Assembly (NCBI GenBank): GCA_964442745.1
Contig: CAYUAI010000088.1
Coordinates: forward strand, 1-16,327
Direction: 5' to 3'
Length of the DNA: 16,327 bases
Source of the DNA: CAYUAI01 sp964442745
GTDB lineage: Bacteria > Pseudomonadota > Gammaproteobacteria > S012-40
Shown: one piece after another, positions 7,095-14,772 of the stretch
Layout of the letters: each line of letters starts with the position of its first letter
Position numbering within the stretch: position 1 is the stretch's first letter
Notes under the pieces: generated by a model
Seen by the model: only the letters and a program-made list of their open reading frames with translations
Told to the model about the DNA's origin: nothing
Database searches by the model: none
Made by a program: the position numbers and the translations under genes

Positions 7095-7262
7095 TGAACT
7101 AAAAACCACACTTTAGCTACACTTACACTGTTTATATAATGTATATTCCTAATCAATCACTACCGATTAGAAAATACAGATGTGAGTTTTATCAGTTCAT
7201 TAATAAGATGTCTACCCTATTTTTTTACATCGTACACGCAGAAAATATTCAGAGCACTCGAA

Positions 7263-7958
7263 TCATACCCTCAAGTACTGCTGAATCAAGCCTGGCTCAA
7301 GTTCATCCATGGCACCTTTCGCCACCATTCGTCCTTTATCCATGAGACAAAAGCTATCTCCAACTCGTCGAGCAAAAGGTAGTTTTTGCTCGACGAGTAA
7401 AACTGTTATGTTTTCTTCTTCATTTAATCGTAAAATGACTTCACCAATTTCGTGCACAATATTGGGTTGAATGCCTTCTGTCGGTTCATCGAAGATCAAC
7501 ACACCTGGGTCCAGCGCTAATGCTCGCCCAATCGCCAATTGCTGCTGTTGACCGCCCGATAAATCACCACCGCGCCGTTTTAACATTTGCTTGAGTACCG
7601 GAAAAAGCTCAAAGATACGTGAGGGTATTTCTTTTAATTTATCTCGCCTTGCCACCAAACCTATCCGTAAATTTTCTTCCACAGTCAACTGCGGAAAAAT
7701 TTCTCGACCTTGCGGCACATAACCAATGCCTAAGCGCGCCCGTTGCTCGGCGGGTTTGTTTGATAAATCGATATCCTTAAATTGTATACGGCCGCTAGCT
7801 ATCGGCAATAAGCCCATGATCACGTTGAGCAACGTTGTTTTACCCACCCCATTGCGTCCCATTAAACAAAGACACTGTCCTTGATGAAGCTGCAAATCCA
7901 CATCCCATAAGATATGGCTTTCTCCGTAGAATTGATTGAGCTGCTGAATGATTAACAT
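7263..7958 (-). CDS. urtE: Urea ABC transporter ATP-binding protein UrtE
   Basis: A 231-residue ABC ATPase of the LivF/UrtE type, one of two ATPases that power urea import through UrtBC at the inner membrane. The motifs are complete: Walker A GRNGVGKT (residues 34-41), Q-loop Gln83 in YVPQGREIF, signature LSGGQQQQLAIGRAL (133-147), Walker B VLIFDE (153-158), then PTEGIQPNIV, and the LLVEQ switch segment, where Gln replaces His as is usual in this subfamily. The IFPQLTVEENLRIGL stretch is typical of UrtE/LivF. It starts 2 bases after the urtD stop, with GGGGAA just upstream, and is the last gene of the operon. A perfect 14-bp inverted repeat (7364-7377 and 7384-7397) lies inside its coding sequence. 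Confidence 0.95.
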   Translation of the reverse strand: MLIIQQLNQFYGESHILWDVDLQLHQGQCLCLMGRNGVGKTTLLNVIMGLLPIASGRIQFKDIDLSNKPAEQRARLGIGYVPQGREIFPQLTVEENLRIGLVARRDKLKEIPSRIFELFPVLKQMLKRRGGDLSGGQQQQLAIGRALALDPGVLIFDEPTEGIQPNIVHEIGEVILRLNEEENITVLLVEQKLPFARRVGDSFCLMDKGRMVAKGAMDELEPGLIQQYLRV

Positions 7959-7960
7959 AA

Positions 7961-8806
7961 TTATTCCCCAAGATAGACTTCAATCACTTTTGGGTTATTC
8001 TGCACATCAGACATACTCCCCTCCGCCAACACCTGCCCTTCATGCAGCACCGTCACTCGGCGAGCAATGGATCGAACAAACGCCATATCATGCTCAACCA
8101 CGACCACCGAATGCTGACCCGCCAAACCGGTCAATAACTCAGCAGTCCGTTCGGTTTCTTGATGCGTCATGCCGGCAATCGGTTCATCCACCAATAATAC
8201 ACGTGGGGCTTGCATCAATAACATCCCAATTTCTAACCATTGCTTTTGACCATGAGACAATTGAGCCGCACGTAACTTCGACTGACGAGACAACATCACG
8301 ACATCCATAACCTCGTCAATCCGGTCTCGTTGTTCGCCATTTAATTGGGCAAACAAAGTCGGCCACACACGTTTATCCGCCTGCATGGCTAATTCAAGAT
8401 TTTCAAACACGCTATGCTCGGGAAAAACGGTGGGTTTCTGAAATTTTCGACCAATGCCAGCGGTAGCAATTTGATATTCCGTCATCCCCGTCAAGTCCAT
8501 TGTTTGTCCAAAATAGACGACGCCTTTATCGGGGCGTGTTTTACCGGTAATCACATCCATCATGGTGGTTTTTCCTGCACCGTTAGGACCAATAATACAG
8601 CGCAACTCACCATCTTCAATGTATAAATTTAAATCATTCAGCGCTTTAAATCCGTCAAAACTGACCGTGACACCCTCAACATATAAAATGGTATTTTGAT
8701 GAGAGATATCCACCTTGCCCGGTATTGCCGCATGACGTCCTTGCGCCATAAAATCAAACACTCGATCACGCCGCATACCATCACGTAATTTATCCAGTGG
8801 TTTCAT
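7961..8806 (-). CDS. urtD: Urea ABC transporter ATP-binding protein UrtD
   Basis: A 281-residue ABC ATPase, partner of UrtE. It has the extra N-terminal stretch of about 35 residues usual for UrtD, then a LivG-type domain. Motifs: Walker A GPNGAGKT (residues 73-80), Q-loop in GIGRKFQKPTVFPEHSVFENL, the unusual signature LSHGQKQWLEIGMLLMQ, Walker B VLLVDEP followed by IAGMT, and the H-loop VVVVEHDMAF. The SHGQKQWLEIGM signature and PIAGMT sequence separate UrtD from LivG of branched amino acid transporters. The start overlaps the end of urtC by 17 bases, with a perfect GGAGGT ribosome binding site inside the urtC coding region, so the two are translationally coupled. Confidence 0.95.
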   Translation of the reverse strand: MKPLDKLRDGMRRDRVFDFMAQGRHAAIPGKVDISHQNTILYVEGVTVSFDGFKALNDLNLYIEDGELRCIIGPNGAGKTTMMDVITGKTRPDKGVVYFGQTMDLTGMTEYQIATAGIGRKFQKPTVFPEHSVFENLELAMQADKRVWPTLFAQLNGEQRDRIDEVMDVVMLSRQSKLRAAQLSHGQKQWLEIGMLLMQAPRVLLVDEPIAGMTHQETERTAELLTGLAGQHSVVVVEHDMAFVRSIARRVTVLHEGQVLAEGSMSDVQNNPKVIEVYLGE

Positions 8807-9920
8807 GATGACCTCCGGCTTTATTGTTTTTATTTTTCATTGTTGCCGCCAAGCCAACTAAACCACGCGGCAAAAAAATAGTCACAATCACAAACAATGC
8901 ACCTAGTGCAAACAACCAGATTTCAGGAAATACACCGGTAAAATAGGTCTTAGCATAATTCACCAACACCGCCCCCAGCACCGCACCATACAATGTGCCA
9001 CGACCTCCTATCGCGACCCAAACCACTAATTCAATGGAATTAAGCGGAGAGAATTCGCCCGGATTAATAATGCCTACTTGAGGCACATATAAGGCCCCTG
9101 CAATACCGGCCAATACCGCAGATAACACAAATACCCAGAGCTTATAACTCTCAACTTTATAACCAATGAAACGCGCACGATCTTCCGCGTCTCTAACCGC
9201 GACCACCACCCGACCTAATTTTGAATTAATAACAAATCGAGCCAATAAATAAATCAATGCCAACACCAATGCCGTCACGATAAACAGGGCAATTCGAGTG
9301 CTATCCTGATGTAAGCTAAACCCTAAGATATCTTTAAAATCGGTCAAACCGTTATTGCCGCCAAAGCCCATCTCATTACGAAAAAATGCCAACATCAGCG
9401 CATAAGTCAGCGCTTGAGTAATAATCGATAAATAAACACCCGTCACCCGTGACCGAAACGCAAACCAACCAAATAAAAAAGCTAACAGGCCAGGCACCAG
9501 CATCACCATTAGCATGGCAAACCAAAACTGATCAAAACCACACCAATACCAAGGCAACGTCTGCCAATCGAGAAACACCATAAAGTCGGGCAATTCCGCA
9601 TTGCCATAGACGCCACGATCACCGATTTGCCGCATAAGATACATGCCCATGGCATAACCACCTAACGCAAAAAAGGCCCCATGCCCCAGGCTCAATATGC
9701 CGCAATAGCCCCATACCAAATCCAAGGCAATAGCCAAAATAGCAAAGCTCAAATATTTACCTAATAACGTCACCGTATAGGTGGAAACATGCATCGCTGA
9801 TGTCTCTGGCAACATATTAAGCAACGGCACCGCCACCGTAACAATCCCCAGCAGCGATAAGAAAATTTTACCACCACGATCATTCATCAGGGTCGATAAT
9901 AAAAATCCGGAAGGCTTCAT
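8790..9920 (-). CDS. urtC: Urea ABC transporter permease UrtC
   Basis: A 376-residue integral membrane permease of the LivM/UrtC type, forming with UrtB the channel for urea. Many hydrophobic helices are visible, with the family motif GYCGILSLGHGAFFALGGYA, the YLSIITQALTYALMLAFF helix, the cytoplasmic coupling segment VVAVRDAEDRARFIGYKVES and the GGRGTLYGAVLGA motif near the end. The hydrophilic insert MRQIGDRGVYGNAELPDFMV between helices is usual in UrtC. The ATG at 9920 shares one base with the urtB stop codon (TGATG), so the pair is translationally coupled; the frame stays open upstream to 10034, but that part lies inside urtB and does not look like UrtC. The 3' end overlaps urtD. Confidence 0.94.
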   Translation of the reverse strand: MKPSGFLLSTLMNDRGGKIFLSLLGIVTVAVPLLNMLPETSAMHVSTYTVTLLGKYLSFAILAIALDLVWGYCGILSLGHGAFFALGGYAMGMYLMRQIGDRGVYGNAELPDFMVFLDWQTLPWYWCGFDQFWFAMLMVMLVPGLLAFLFGWFAFRSRVTGVYLSIITQALTYALMLAFFRNEMGFGGNNGLTDFKDILGFSLHQDSTRIALFIVTALVLALIYLLARFVINSKLGRVVVAVRDAEDRARFIGYKVESYKLWVFVLSAVLAGIAGALYVPQVGIINPGEFSPLNSIELVVWVAIGGRGTLYGAVLGAVLVNYAKTYFTGVFPEIWLFALGALFVIVTIFLPRGLVGLAATMKNKNNKAGGHHETTG

Positions 9921-11551
9921 CACGAGTTCTCTGCGGCTCGACCTTTTTGTGGAAATAACCCACGCGGCCTTTTTTGAATAAACAAAATAATGACGATCAA
10001 CATCAGAATTTTCGCCAACACGGCACCTGACCAAGGCTCCAGAAATTTATTCATCATCCCTAATGACATGGCGCCCACTAAAGTACCCCATAAATTGCCT
10101 ACCCCACCGAAGACCACCACCATAAAAGAATCAATAATATACGCTTGCCCCAGGTTAGGCCCAACATTAGTCAGTTGACTCAGTGCAACACCGGCAATGC
10201 CCGCAATGCCCGCTCCTAAACCAAACGTTAGCGCATCCACCCAACCCGTACGTATTCCCATGGCTTTTGCCATTTTCCTATTTTGAGCAACCGCACGCAC
10301 CTGCAATCCCAAAGAAGTATGTTTCATAATGAACAGTAAAACAGCAAATACCAACAAACTAAAAATAACAATATACAACCGGTTATACGTCAACGATAAC
10401 GCACCATTAATGTCCCACGAGCCACTCATCCAACTGGGCGTTTCCACCGCACGATTCAATGGAGAAAATATCGTGCGTACCAATTGTTGCAATAATAAGC
10501 TAATACCAAAGGTCGCCAACAAAGTTTCCAGAGGCCGCCCATAAAGAAATCGAATCACACCCCGCTCAATCAGCACACCAAATAAACCCGATACCAAAAA
10601 TGCGGCCGGGATGGCAACAAAAAGCGACCACTCGATATAATTTGGCATCAATAATTGCACCACATAAGTGGTATAGGCCCCCAACATAATCAATTCACCA
10701 TGGGCCATATTAATCACCCCCATAACGCCGAAAGTAATCGCCAAACCAATGGCAGCCAACAGCAATACTGACCCCAAACTCATGCCAAAAAAAATAGTTT
10801 CAATTAATTCGTATAATTTTAAGCGAGTCTCGATTGCCCCCAGGGAGGTCTTAGCCGCCAATCTAATCTCTTTATCCGATTCCATATACTGTCCCTGCAA
10901 ATCTTTTTCGAGCAAGGCATTCAAGCGATTTTTCGCTATGGGTTGTAAACTACCGGTTAATGTCTCAATGGCTTGCAAGCGTATCGCCTTATCATCGCTC
11001 GCCATGTCAAACAACGCCATGGCTATCTGAATGGCCGCTAACACTTCATCATTGGTTTCATTGTTAATGCGATTGCGCAACAAGCTCACTGAGTCTGATG
11101 CCATATTATCAGTGAGCCGCTGTACAGCGGCTAAACGCACGGCAACATCGTCATGGGCCAAGCTGAGCTTGGCAATAGCTTCGCGTAATTGTTTACGCAA
11201 GGTATTATTGATAGAAATTTTTTTTAATTGGCGTTTAGAGACTAAACCAAGATTTGCCGAAGAGACAACATCAGTGATGAGATATTCATCATTCTGCTTG
11301 ATAGCAATCACTATTGTTTTATCTTTTTTACGATAATATAAATTTCCATCCAGCATCTGTTGCAACAATGGTTGAACCCGTGGATCTTCAAGTTGTTCAA
11401 GCCGATACAATACTTGCGATTTTTTACTAAAGTTTTTCGCCGTCAACTGTTTAACAGTAACAACGAATGGATCATCCCCGGCTTGCTCTGCAGAAAGTAG
11501 TAATGGATTGAGTAAAAGAAAAACAAAGACTATCAAAGGAAAAATATTCAT
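9920..11551 (-). CDS. urtB: Urea ABC transporter permease UrtB
   Basis: A 543-residue permease subunit. It begins with a signal-like hydrophobic segment (MNIFPLIVFVFLLLNPLLLS). A periplasmic region of about 215 residues follows, made of helical repeats (for example LAAVQRLTDNMASDSVSLLR and VLAAIQIAMALFDMASDDKA, HEAT-like), and is common in proteobacterial UrtB. The LivH-type membrane domain starts near residue 247. It shows GVMGVINMAHGELIMLGAY, the ERGVIRFLYGRPLETLLATF segment, the coupling stretch VRAVAQNRKMAKAMGI and FMVVVFGGVGNLWGTLVGA. The ATG at 11551 is preferred over an in-frame TTG at 11581; neither has a strong ribosome binding site. About 140 bases with a hairpin repeat separate it from urtA; its stop overlaps the urtC start. 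Confidence 0.93.
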   Translation of the reverse strand: MNIFPLIVFVFLLLNPLLLSAEQAGDDPFVVTVKQLTAKNFSKKSQVLYRLEQLEDPRVQPLLQQMLDGNLYYRKKDKTIVIAIKQNDEYLITDVVSSANLGLVSKRQLKKISINNTLRKQLREAIAKLSLAHDDVAVRLAAVQRLTDNMASDSVSLLRNRINNETNDEVLAAIQIAMALFDMASDDKAIRLQAIETLTGSLQPIAKNRLNALLEKDLQGQYMESDKEIRLAAKTSLGAIETRLKLYELIETIFFGMSLGSVLLLAAIGLAITFGVMGVINMAHGELIMLGAYTTYVVQLLMPNYIEWSLFVAIPAAFLVSGLFGVLIERGVIRFLYGRPLETLLATFGISLLLQQLVRTIFSPLNRAVETPSWMSGSWDINGALSLTYNRLYIVIFSLLVFAVLLFIMKHTSLGLQVRAVAQNRKMAKAMGIRTGWVDALTFGLGAGIAGIAGVALSQLTNVGPNLGQAYIIDSFMVVVFGGVGNLWGTLVGAMSLGMMNKFLEPWSGAVLAKILMLIVIILFIQKRPRGLFPQKGRAAENS

Positions 11552-11587
11552 TATGTTTGTATTGATATTGGTGAGAAACAAACAGGT

Positions 11588-11646
11588 TAGGAATGGGTAT
11601 AATATAACGGGGTCCCACGCAGGAGCATGGGAATCCGCTATATTGA
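11588..11646. repeat. Imperfect hairpin repeat between urtA and urtB
   Basis: Within the only sizeable gap of the urt operon lies a long dyad with loop AGGA (11621-11624). CCCACGC at 11614-11620 pairs with GCATGGG at 11625-11631 (one mismatch), and the stem continues imperfectly through GG/CC and TATA/TATA to about 11603 and 11642. From memory, similar units (a GTTCCCACGC core facing GCGTGGGAAC) are dispersed intergenic repeats in several proteobacteria. The left flank AGGAATGGGTATAATATAA recurs near 16169. It may lower expression of urtBCDE relative to urtA. Confidence 0.6.
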
Positions 11647-11691
11647 TTTATTATTATACTCAGCCCATTTTATTGCGATACCTAATACTCG

Positions 11692-13002
11692 TTAGAAATT
11701 TTGACCAGAACATTTCCCTGTTTTTATATTAAAGTTCCCGCAATTGATCGGTGGCATCCAAGAAGAAACAATATCTTTGCTACCTGACAGATAGTTAGAC
11801 CAAGCATCCCCAATCACCGTATCAGGTGTTTGCCATACCGTTTCAAACTGACCGTCATCTTGAATCTCTCCAATCAAAACAGGTTTTGATAAGTGATGAT
11901 TAGCATACATAACTGCCGTCCCACCACTCAGATTCGGCACAGTCATTCCTATCATGGCATCAGCCACGGCATCAGTTTCGGTGGTGGCCGCTTTTTCTAC
12001 CGCTTTCACCCACATATTAAAACCGATGTAATGCGCTTCCATGGGGTCATTGGTCACCCGCTTTTTGTCTTTAATAAAGCGGTGCCAGGCATCAATAAAT
12101 TCATCATTGTCTGACGTATCCACGCTCATGAAATAATTCCAGGCAGCCAAATGACCTACTAGTGGTTTGGTATCAATGCCAGAAAGCTCTTCTTCACCCA
12201 CTGAAAAGGCCACCACAGGAATATCATCGGCAACAATGCCTTGGTTACCTAGCTCCTTATAGAAGGGTATATTTGCATCACCATTGATGGTCGAAACCAC
12301 GGCCGTTTTTATTCCTTGAGAACCAAATTTTTTAATATCAGACACAATGCTTTGCCAGTCCGAATGACCAAAAGGTGTATAGTTAATCATGATGTCTTTG
12401 TCTTTGACGCCACTGGCCTTTAAATACGCCTCTAAAATCTTATTGGTTGTACGAGGATAAACGTAATCGGTACCAGCTAATACCCAGCGTTTGACACCTA
12501 ACTCTTTTGCTAAATAATCCACCGCAGGAATCGCTTGCTGGTTCGGTGCTGCCCCCGTGTAAAACACATTACGCGAAGACTCCTCTCCTTCGTATTGCAC
12601 CGGATAAAACAACAAACTATTGAGTTCTTCAAACACCGGCAACACAGATTTACGTGATACCGACGTCCAACAACCAAACACCACATCCACTTTCTCCTTT
12701 TGGATCAGTTCACGCGCTTTTTCCGCAAACAATGGCCAATTAGAAGCGGGATCAACAACCACCGCTTCTAGTTTTTTACCCAAAACACCCCCTTTTTTAT
12801 TTTGCTCGTCAATCAACATCAGCATCGTGTCTTTTAGCGTCGTTTCACTAATGGCCATGGTGCCAGATAAGGAATGTAAAATCCCCACTTTAATGGTCTC
12901 CGCCGCCAACAATACATTCGATAACAAAAAACAAATCATAAACAACAAGCCCTGAATTTCACTCATACGCTTGCCGCTTCCCCAACTAAATATCTGTTTC
13001 AC
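11692..13002 (-). CDS. urtA: Urea ABC transporter substrate-binding protein UrtA
   Basis: A 436-residue periplasmic binding protein (type I fold, LivJ/AmiC-like) that captures urea for UrtBCDE. The mature chain begins AETIKVGILHSLSGTMAISE, a hallmark of UrtA, followed by VVDPASNWPLFAEKARELI, the VDVVFGCWTSVSRKSVLPVF block, the FYPVQYEGEESSRNVFYTGA block and NFNIKTGKC near the end, all typical of urea/short-chain amide binders. Start choice: a GTG at 13002 has AGGAGG 8 bases upstream, whereas the in-frame ATG at 13065 lies before this site inside the porin gene. An ATG at 12966 is less well placed. The secretion signal is then residues 1 to about 33, ending LLAA-E. The gene starts 31 bases after the porin stop. 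A short-chain amide binder (FmdD) is the main alternative, but the full urt gene set argues for urea. Confidence 0.93.
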   Translation of the reverse strand: MKQIFSWGSGKRMSEIQGLLFMICFLLSNVLLAAETIKVGILHSLSGTMAISETTLKDTMLMLIDEQNKKGGVLGKKLEAVVVDPASNWPLFAEKARELIQKEKVDVVFGCWTSVSRKSVLPVFEELNSLLFYPVQYEGEESSRNVFYTGAAPNQQAIPAVDYLAKELGVKRWVLAGTDYVYPRTTNKILEAYLKASGVKDKDIMINYTPFGHSDWQSIVSDIKKFGSQGIKTAVVSTINGDANIPFYKELGNQGIVADDIPVVAFSVGEEELSGIDTKPLVGHLAAWNYFMSVDTSDNDEFIDAWHRFIKDKKRVTNDPMEAHYIGFNMWVKAVEKAATTETDAVADAMIGMTVPNLSGGTAVMYANHHLSKPVLIGEIQDDGQFETVWQTPDTVIGDAWSNYLSGSKDIVSSWMPPINCGNFNIKTGKCSGQNF

Positions 13003-13033
13003 ACTCTCATCCTCCTGTGATACGATTTCATGG

Positions 13034-14134
13034 CTAAATTTGCAATTGAATACCAAAGATTCCATACTGATCTTTATCTGATTCAGTTAATATAAATGAA
13101 AAACGTGCATTGTGCCCATCCACAATATAATTCATACCTACATCCCATTGGTCAATGGAGTCGCCTTTATCTGGAGAAAAACTTTGGAATCGCGCCACCG
13201 GCTGAATACGACCTAATCCCGTTTTATTCGGCAATAAATAGGCGAGTGAGACTAAATAACTTTCACCATCACGTACTAAATCCGCCCCATTAGTATCATA
13301 CCCATAGAACGCCCCTTCTACCGTCACTGCCGCACCATCCATCAGTTTTTTCTCCATGAGAAAATCCACATTCCAACCGCTAAAGTCTTCAGTGCCTCCG
13401 CTATTATTACGGGTAAAGTCCGCTTGCTGCATGACAACGACCCCAATCGCTAAAATGTCTTTCGTACCATAATAGGTACTACTATTATAATATCCAGGTT
13501 CTGGCTCCCAAAAATTATATGTCAACCGCCCGGAAAATAGTGGGGCATCATCTTTATTCGGCGCACCTTCAGTCCCTTCAAAAACACCCGCTTGATATTT
13601 AAATTGACCCCCGTCCGTTTGTCCCCAAACGGCTAAACCGTCATCCCGCCCTGCAAACAAAGCCGGGTAACGCTGGGCAACACCAGGGAACTCCCAAGTA
13701 CTTAAATAATAAGGCCCATCGAAGTTAGAACGATCACTGGGAGGTAAAAACCGCCCCATCCATATATTAAATGTTTCTGCCGGCTCAAATTGGGCGATGA
13801 CATCCAAAATACGCATTTCATTCCCATCAGTCGCCGCATTCTGAATTTCAGAATTAAAAGTGAATTTAAGTTCTTTGCTTATTTGAGCGCCGGTATACAA
13901 ACGCATGCTTTCAATGCCAAAATCCAAGGCCTTGTCATCACCACCTTTTTTAACAACCAGACTTGAACGCAAACCAGCGCCGATCGTCAATGATTTTGAC
14001 TCACTTATTTTTATTGTGCCACCGGCATAAGCCAGCAACGGAACGGTTAATGTACCGACCAATACAGACAAGCTCAATGTGGCGAACACATTTGCGCCTT
14101 GTCGTACTACCTCCTTGACCATGTTTTTTTTCAT
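13034..14134 (-). CDS. Porin (OprO/P-like) leading the urt operon
   Basis: A 366-residue outer-membrane barrel. The signal peptide ends near residue 37 (LLAYA-GG). The mature part has the features of phosphate-selective-porin-like (OprO/P) proteins: SESKSLTIGAGLRSSLVV, ISKELKFTFNSEIQN, IWMGRFLPPSDRSNFDGPYY, PALFAGRDDGLAVWGQ, SGRLTYNFWEPEPGYYNSS and a closing barrel strand ending FGIQLQI. GGAGGAGAG precedes the ATG. It is the first gene of the operon, 31 bases ahead of urtA, so its likely job is outer-membrane entry of urea or short amides. This is inferred from the position; family members vary in substrate. It probably has its own promoter, described at 14172-14188. Confidence 0.85.
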   Translation of the reverse strand: MKKNMVKEVVRQGANVFATLSLSVLVGTLTVPLLAYAGGTIKISESKSLTIGAGLRSSLVVKKGGDDKALDFGIESMRLYTGAQISKELKFTFNSEIQNAATDGNEMRILDVIAQFEPAETFNIWMGRFLPPSDRSNFDGPYYLSTWEFPGVAQRYPALFAGRDDGLAVWGQTDGGQFKYQAGVFEGTEGAPNKDDAPLFSGRLTYNFWEPEPGYYNSSTYYGTKDILAIGVVVMQQADFTRNNSGGTEDFSGWNVDFLMEKKLMDGAAVTVEGAFYGYDTNGADLVRDGESYLVSLAYLLPNKTGLGRIQPVARFQSFSPDKGDSIDQWDVGMNYIVDGHNARFSFILTESDKDQYGIFGIQLQI

Positions 14135-14171
14135 CTCTCCTCCGAATAGTGCAAATCAGAATAACTAACTC

Positions 14172-14188
14172 TGCAAGTTATAAACCCA
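14172..14188 (-). promoter_or_regulatory. Possible sigma-54 promoter of the porin-urt operon
   Basis: On the minus strand TGGGTTTATAACTTGCA contains GG-N10-GC, the spacing required for sigma-54, with a good TTGCA -12 half but a poor -24 half (GGTTT instead of GGCAC). The predicted start near 14161 leaves a 27-base leader with the ribosome binding site in the right place. Upstream, a dyad AAGCTAC-N8-GTAGCTT (14195-14216) could be an activator site. Urea uptake under nitrogen limitation fits, but the match is weak. Confidence 0.35.
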
Positions 14189-14216
14189 ACACATAAGCTA
14201 CGATTAATTGTAGCTT

Positions 14217-14514
14217 TTCACCGGCCTTGATCAGCATATGAACAAATAGACGCACCAACGATAAACATTTATTATCACTATCACACCGAGAGAGAGCAAA
14301 TATTTTTATGTGAATGAAAGTCTTTATGGTTATTTGTACAGGAAATGAAATTTCAAAGTGAAAGGCGTTGCTGTAAAAGCGGTTTACATCGCCAACTTAA
14401 ACGATAGCGAAATACTGCGTTACTGTACGGTTCCCGCAGCGCTGCAAGCATAACAAAACTATTTTTCTTTTTTTAGACTTGCATTGATGTGGTTGCAAAA
14501 CGACCGACTAATTT
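14217..14514. other. Non-coding region upstream of the urt operon
   Basis: No gene is supported here. A GCAGCGCTGC palindrome sits at 14436-14445. The stretch 14365-14410 has short repeats of GCG and CGC-type words that could fold, but no tRNA cloverleaf or T-tract terminator was found. It may hold upstream activator sites for the porin-urt operon. Confidence 0.35.
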
Positions 14515-14718
14515 TTATGCTCCCGCGCTGTCACTGATCAATAGTTGGTCCACTGGTTGGTTGGTCAATTTCGAGACAGCACGCACCGCACGATCAACCG
14601 CACTTATTACGCTCATTGAAGCACACATAATCAAATAATCATCCCACGACAACTTACGGCGAGTCATTGATCCAACAACCCACCATGATTGAATTACATC
14701 TTGACTCAACTGTCTCAT
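14515..14718 (-). CDS. Doubtful small hypothetical protein, 67 aa
   Basis: An ORF on the minus strand, divergent from the Spy-like gene at 14773. The codon choice and residue mix look fairly natural, with a Trp-rich N-terminal part (SWWVVG), a central SWDDYLIMCASMSVISAVDR segment and a C-terminal ending SDSAGA. No signal peptide. No convincing ribosome binding site precedes the ATG, and the promoter for the neighbouring gene overlaps its 5' end. I do not recognise a family. It may be a real small gene or a chance frame. Confidence 0.35.
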   Translation of the reverse strand: MRQLSQDVIQSWWVVGSMTRRKLSWDDYLIMCASMSVISAVDRAVRAVSKLTNQPVDQLLISDSAGA

Positions 14719-14730
14719 TAGCGGATAAAT
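14701..14730 (+). promoter_or_regulatory. Promoter for the Spy-like gene
   Basis: TTGACT at 14701-14706 (5 of 6 to the -35 consensus) is followed after 17-18 bases by GATAAAT around 14724-14730. Transcription would begin near 14736, and the leader of about 37 bases contains AAAGGA before the ATG at 14773. Confidence 0.45.
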
Positions 14731-14772
14731 AGCATCCTAACCGCAATCTCAAAATTTAAAGGAATCCAATCA

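Noticed and set aside
7150..7171. Small hairpin CTAATC/GATTAG after urtE
   Set aside because: A 6-bp AT-rich stem with a 10-base loop and no T-tract is too weak to call the urt operon terminator.
7948..8310. Plus-strand ORF of 120 aa opposite urtD
   Set aside because: It is a shadow of the well-supported urtD coding sequence, rich in Pro/His/Thr as antisense frames often are.
9921..10034. N-terminal extension of urtC
   Set aside because: The extra 38 codons lie inside urtB and do not resemble UrtC; the ATG at 9920 gives the classic TGATG coupling.
10749..11336. Two plus-strand ORFs opposite urtB
   Set aside because: Both are antisense shadows of urtB with no ribosome binding site or recognisable family.
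13003..13065. Upstream ATG start for urtA
   Set aside because: It lies inside the porin gene and before the AGGAGG that is correctly spaced for the GTG at 13002.
14340..14470. Possible structured RNA or tRNA in the spacer upstream of the urt operon
   Set aside because: Short GC-rich palindromes are present, but no cloverleaf, TψC-loop-like sequence or terminator could be assembled.
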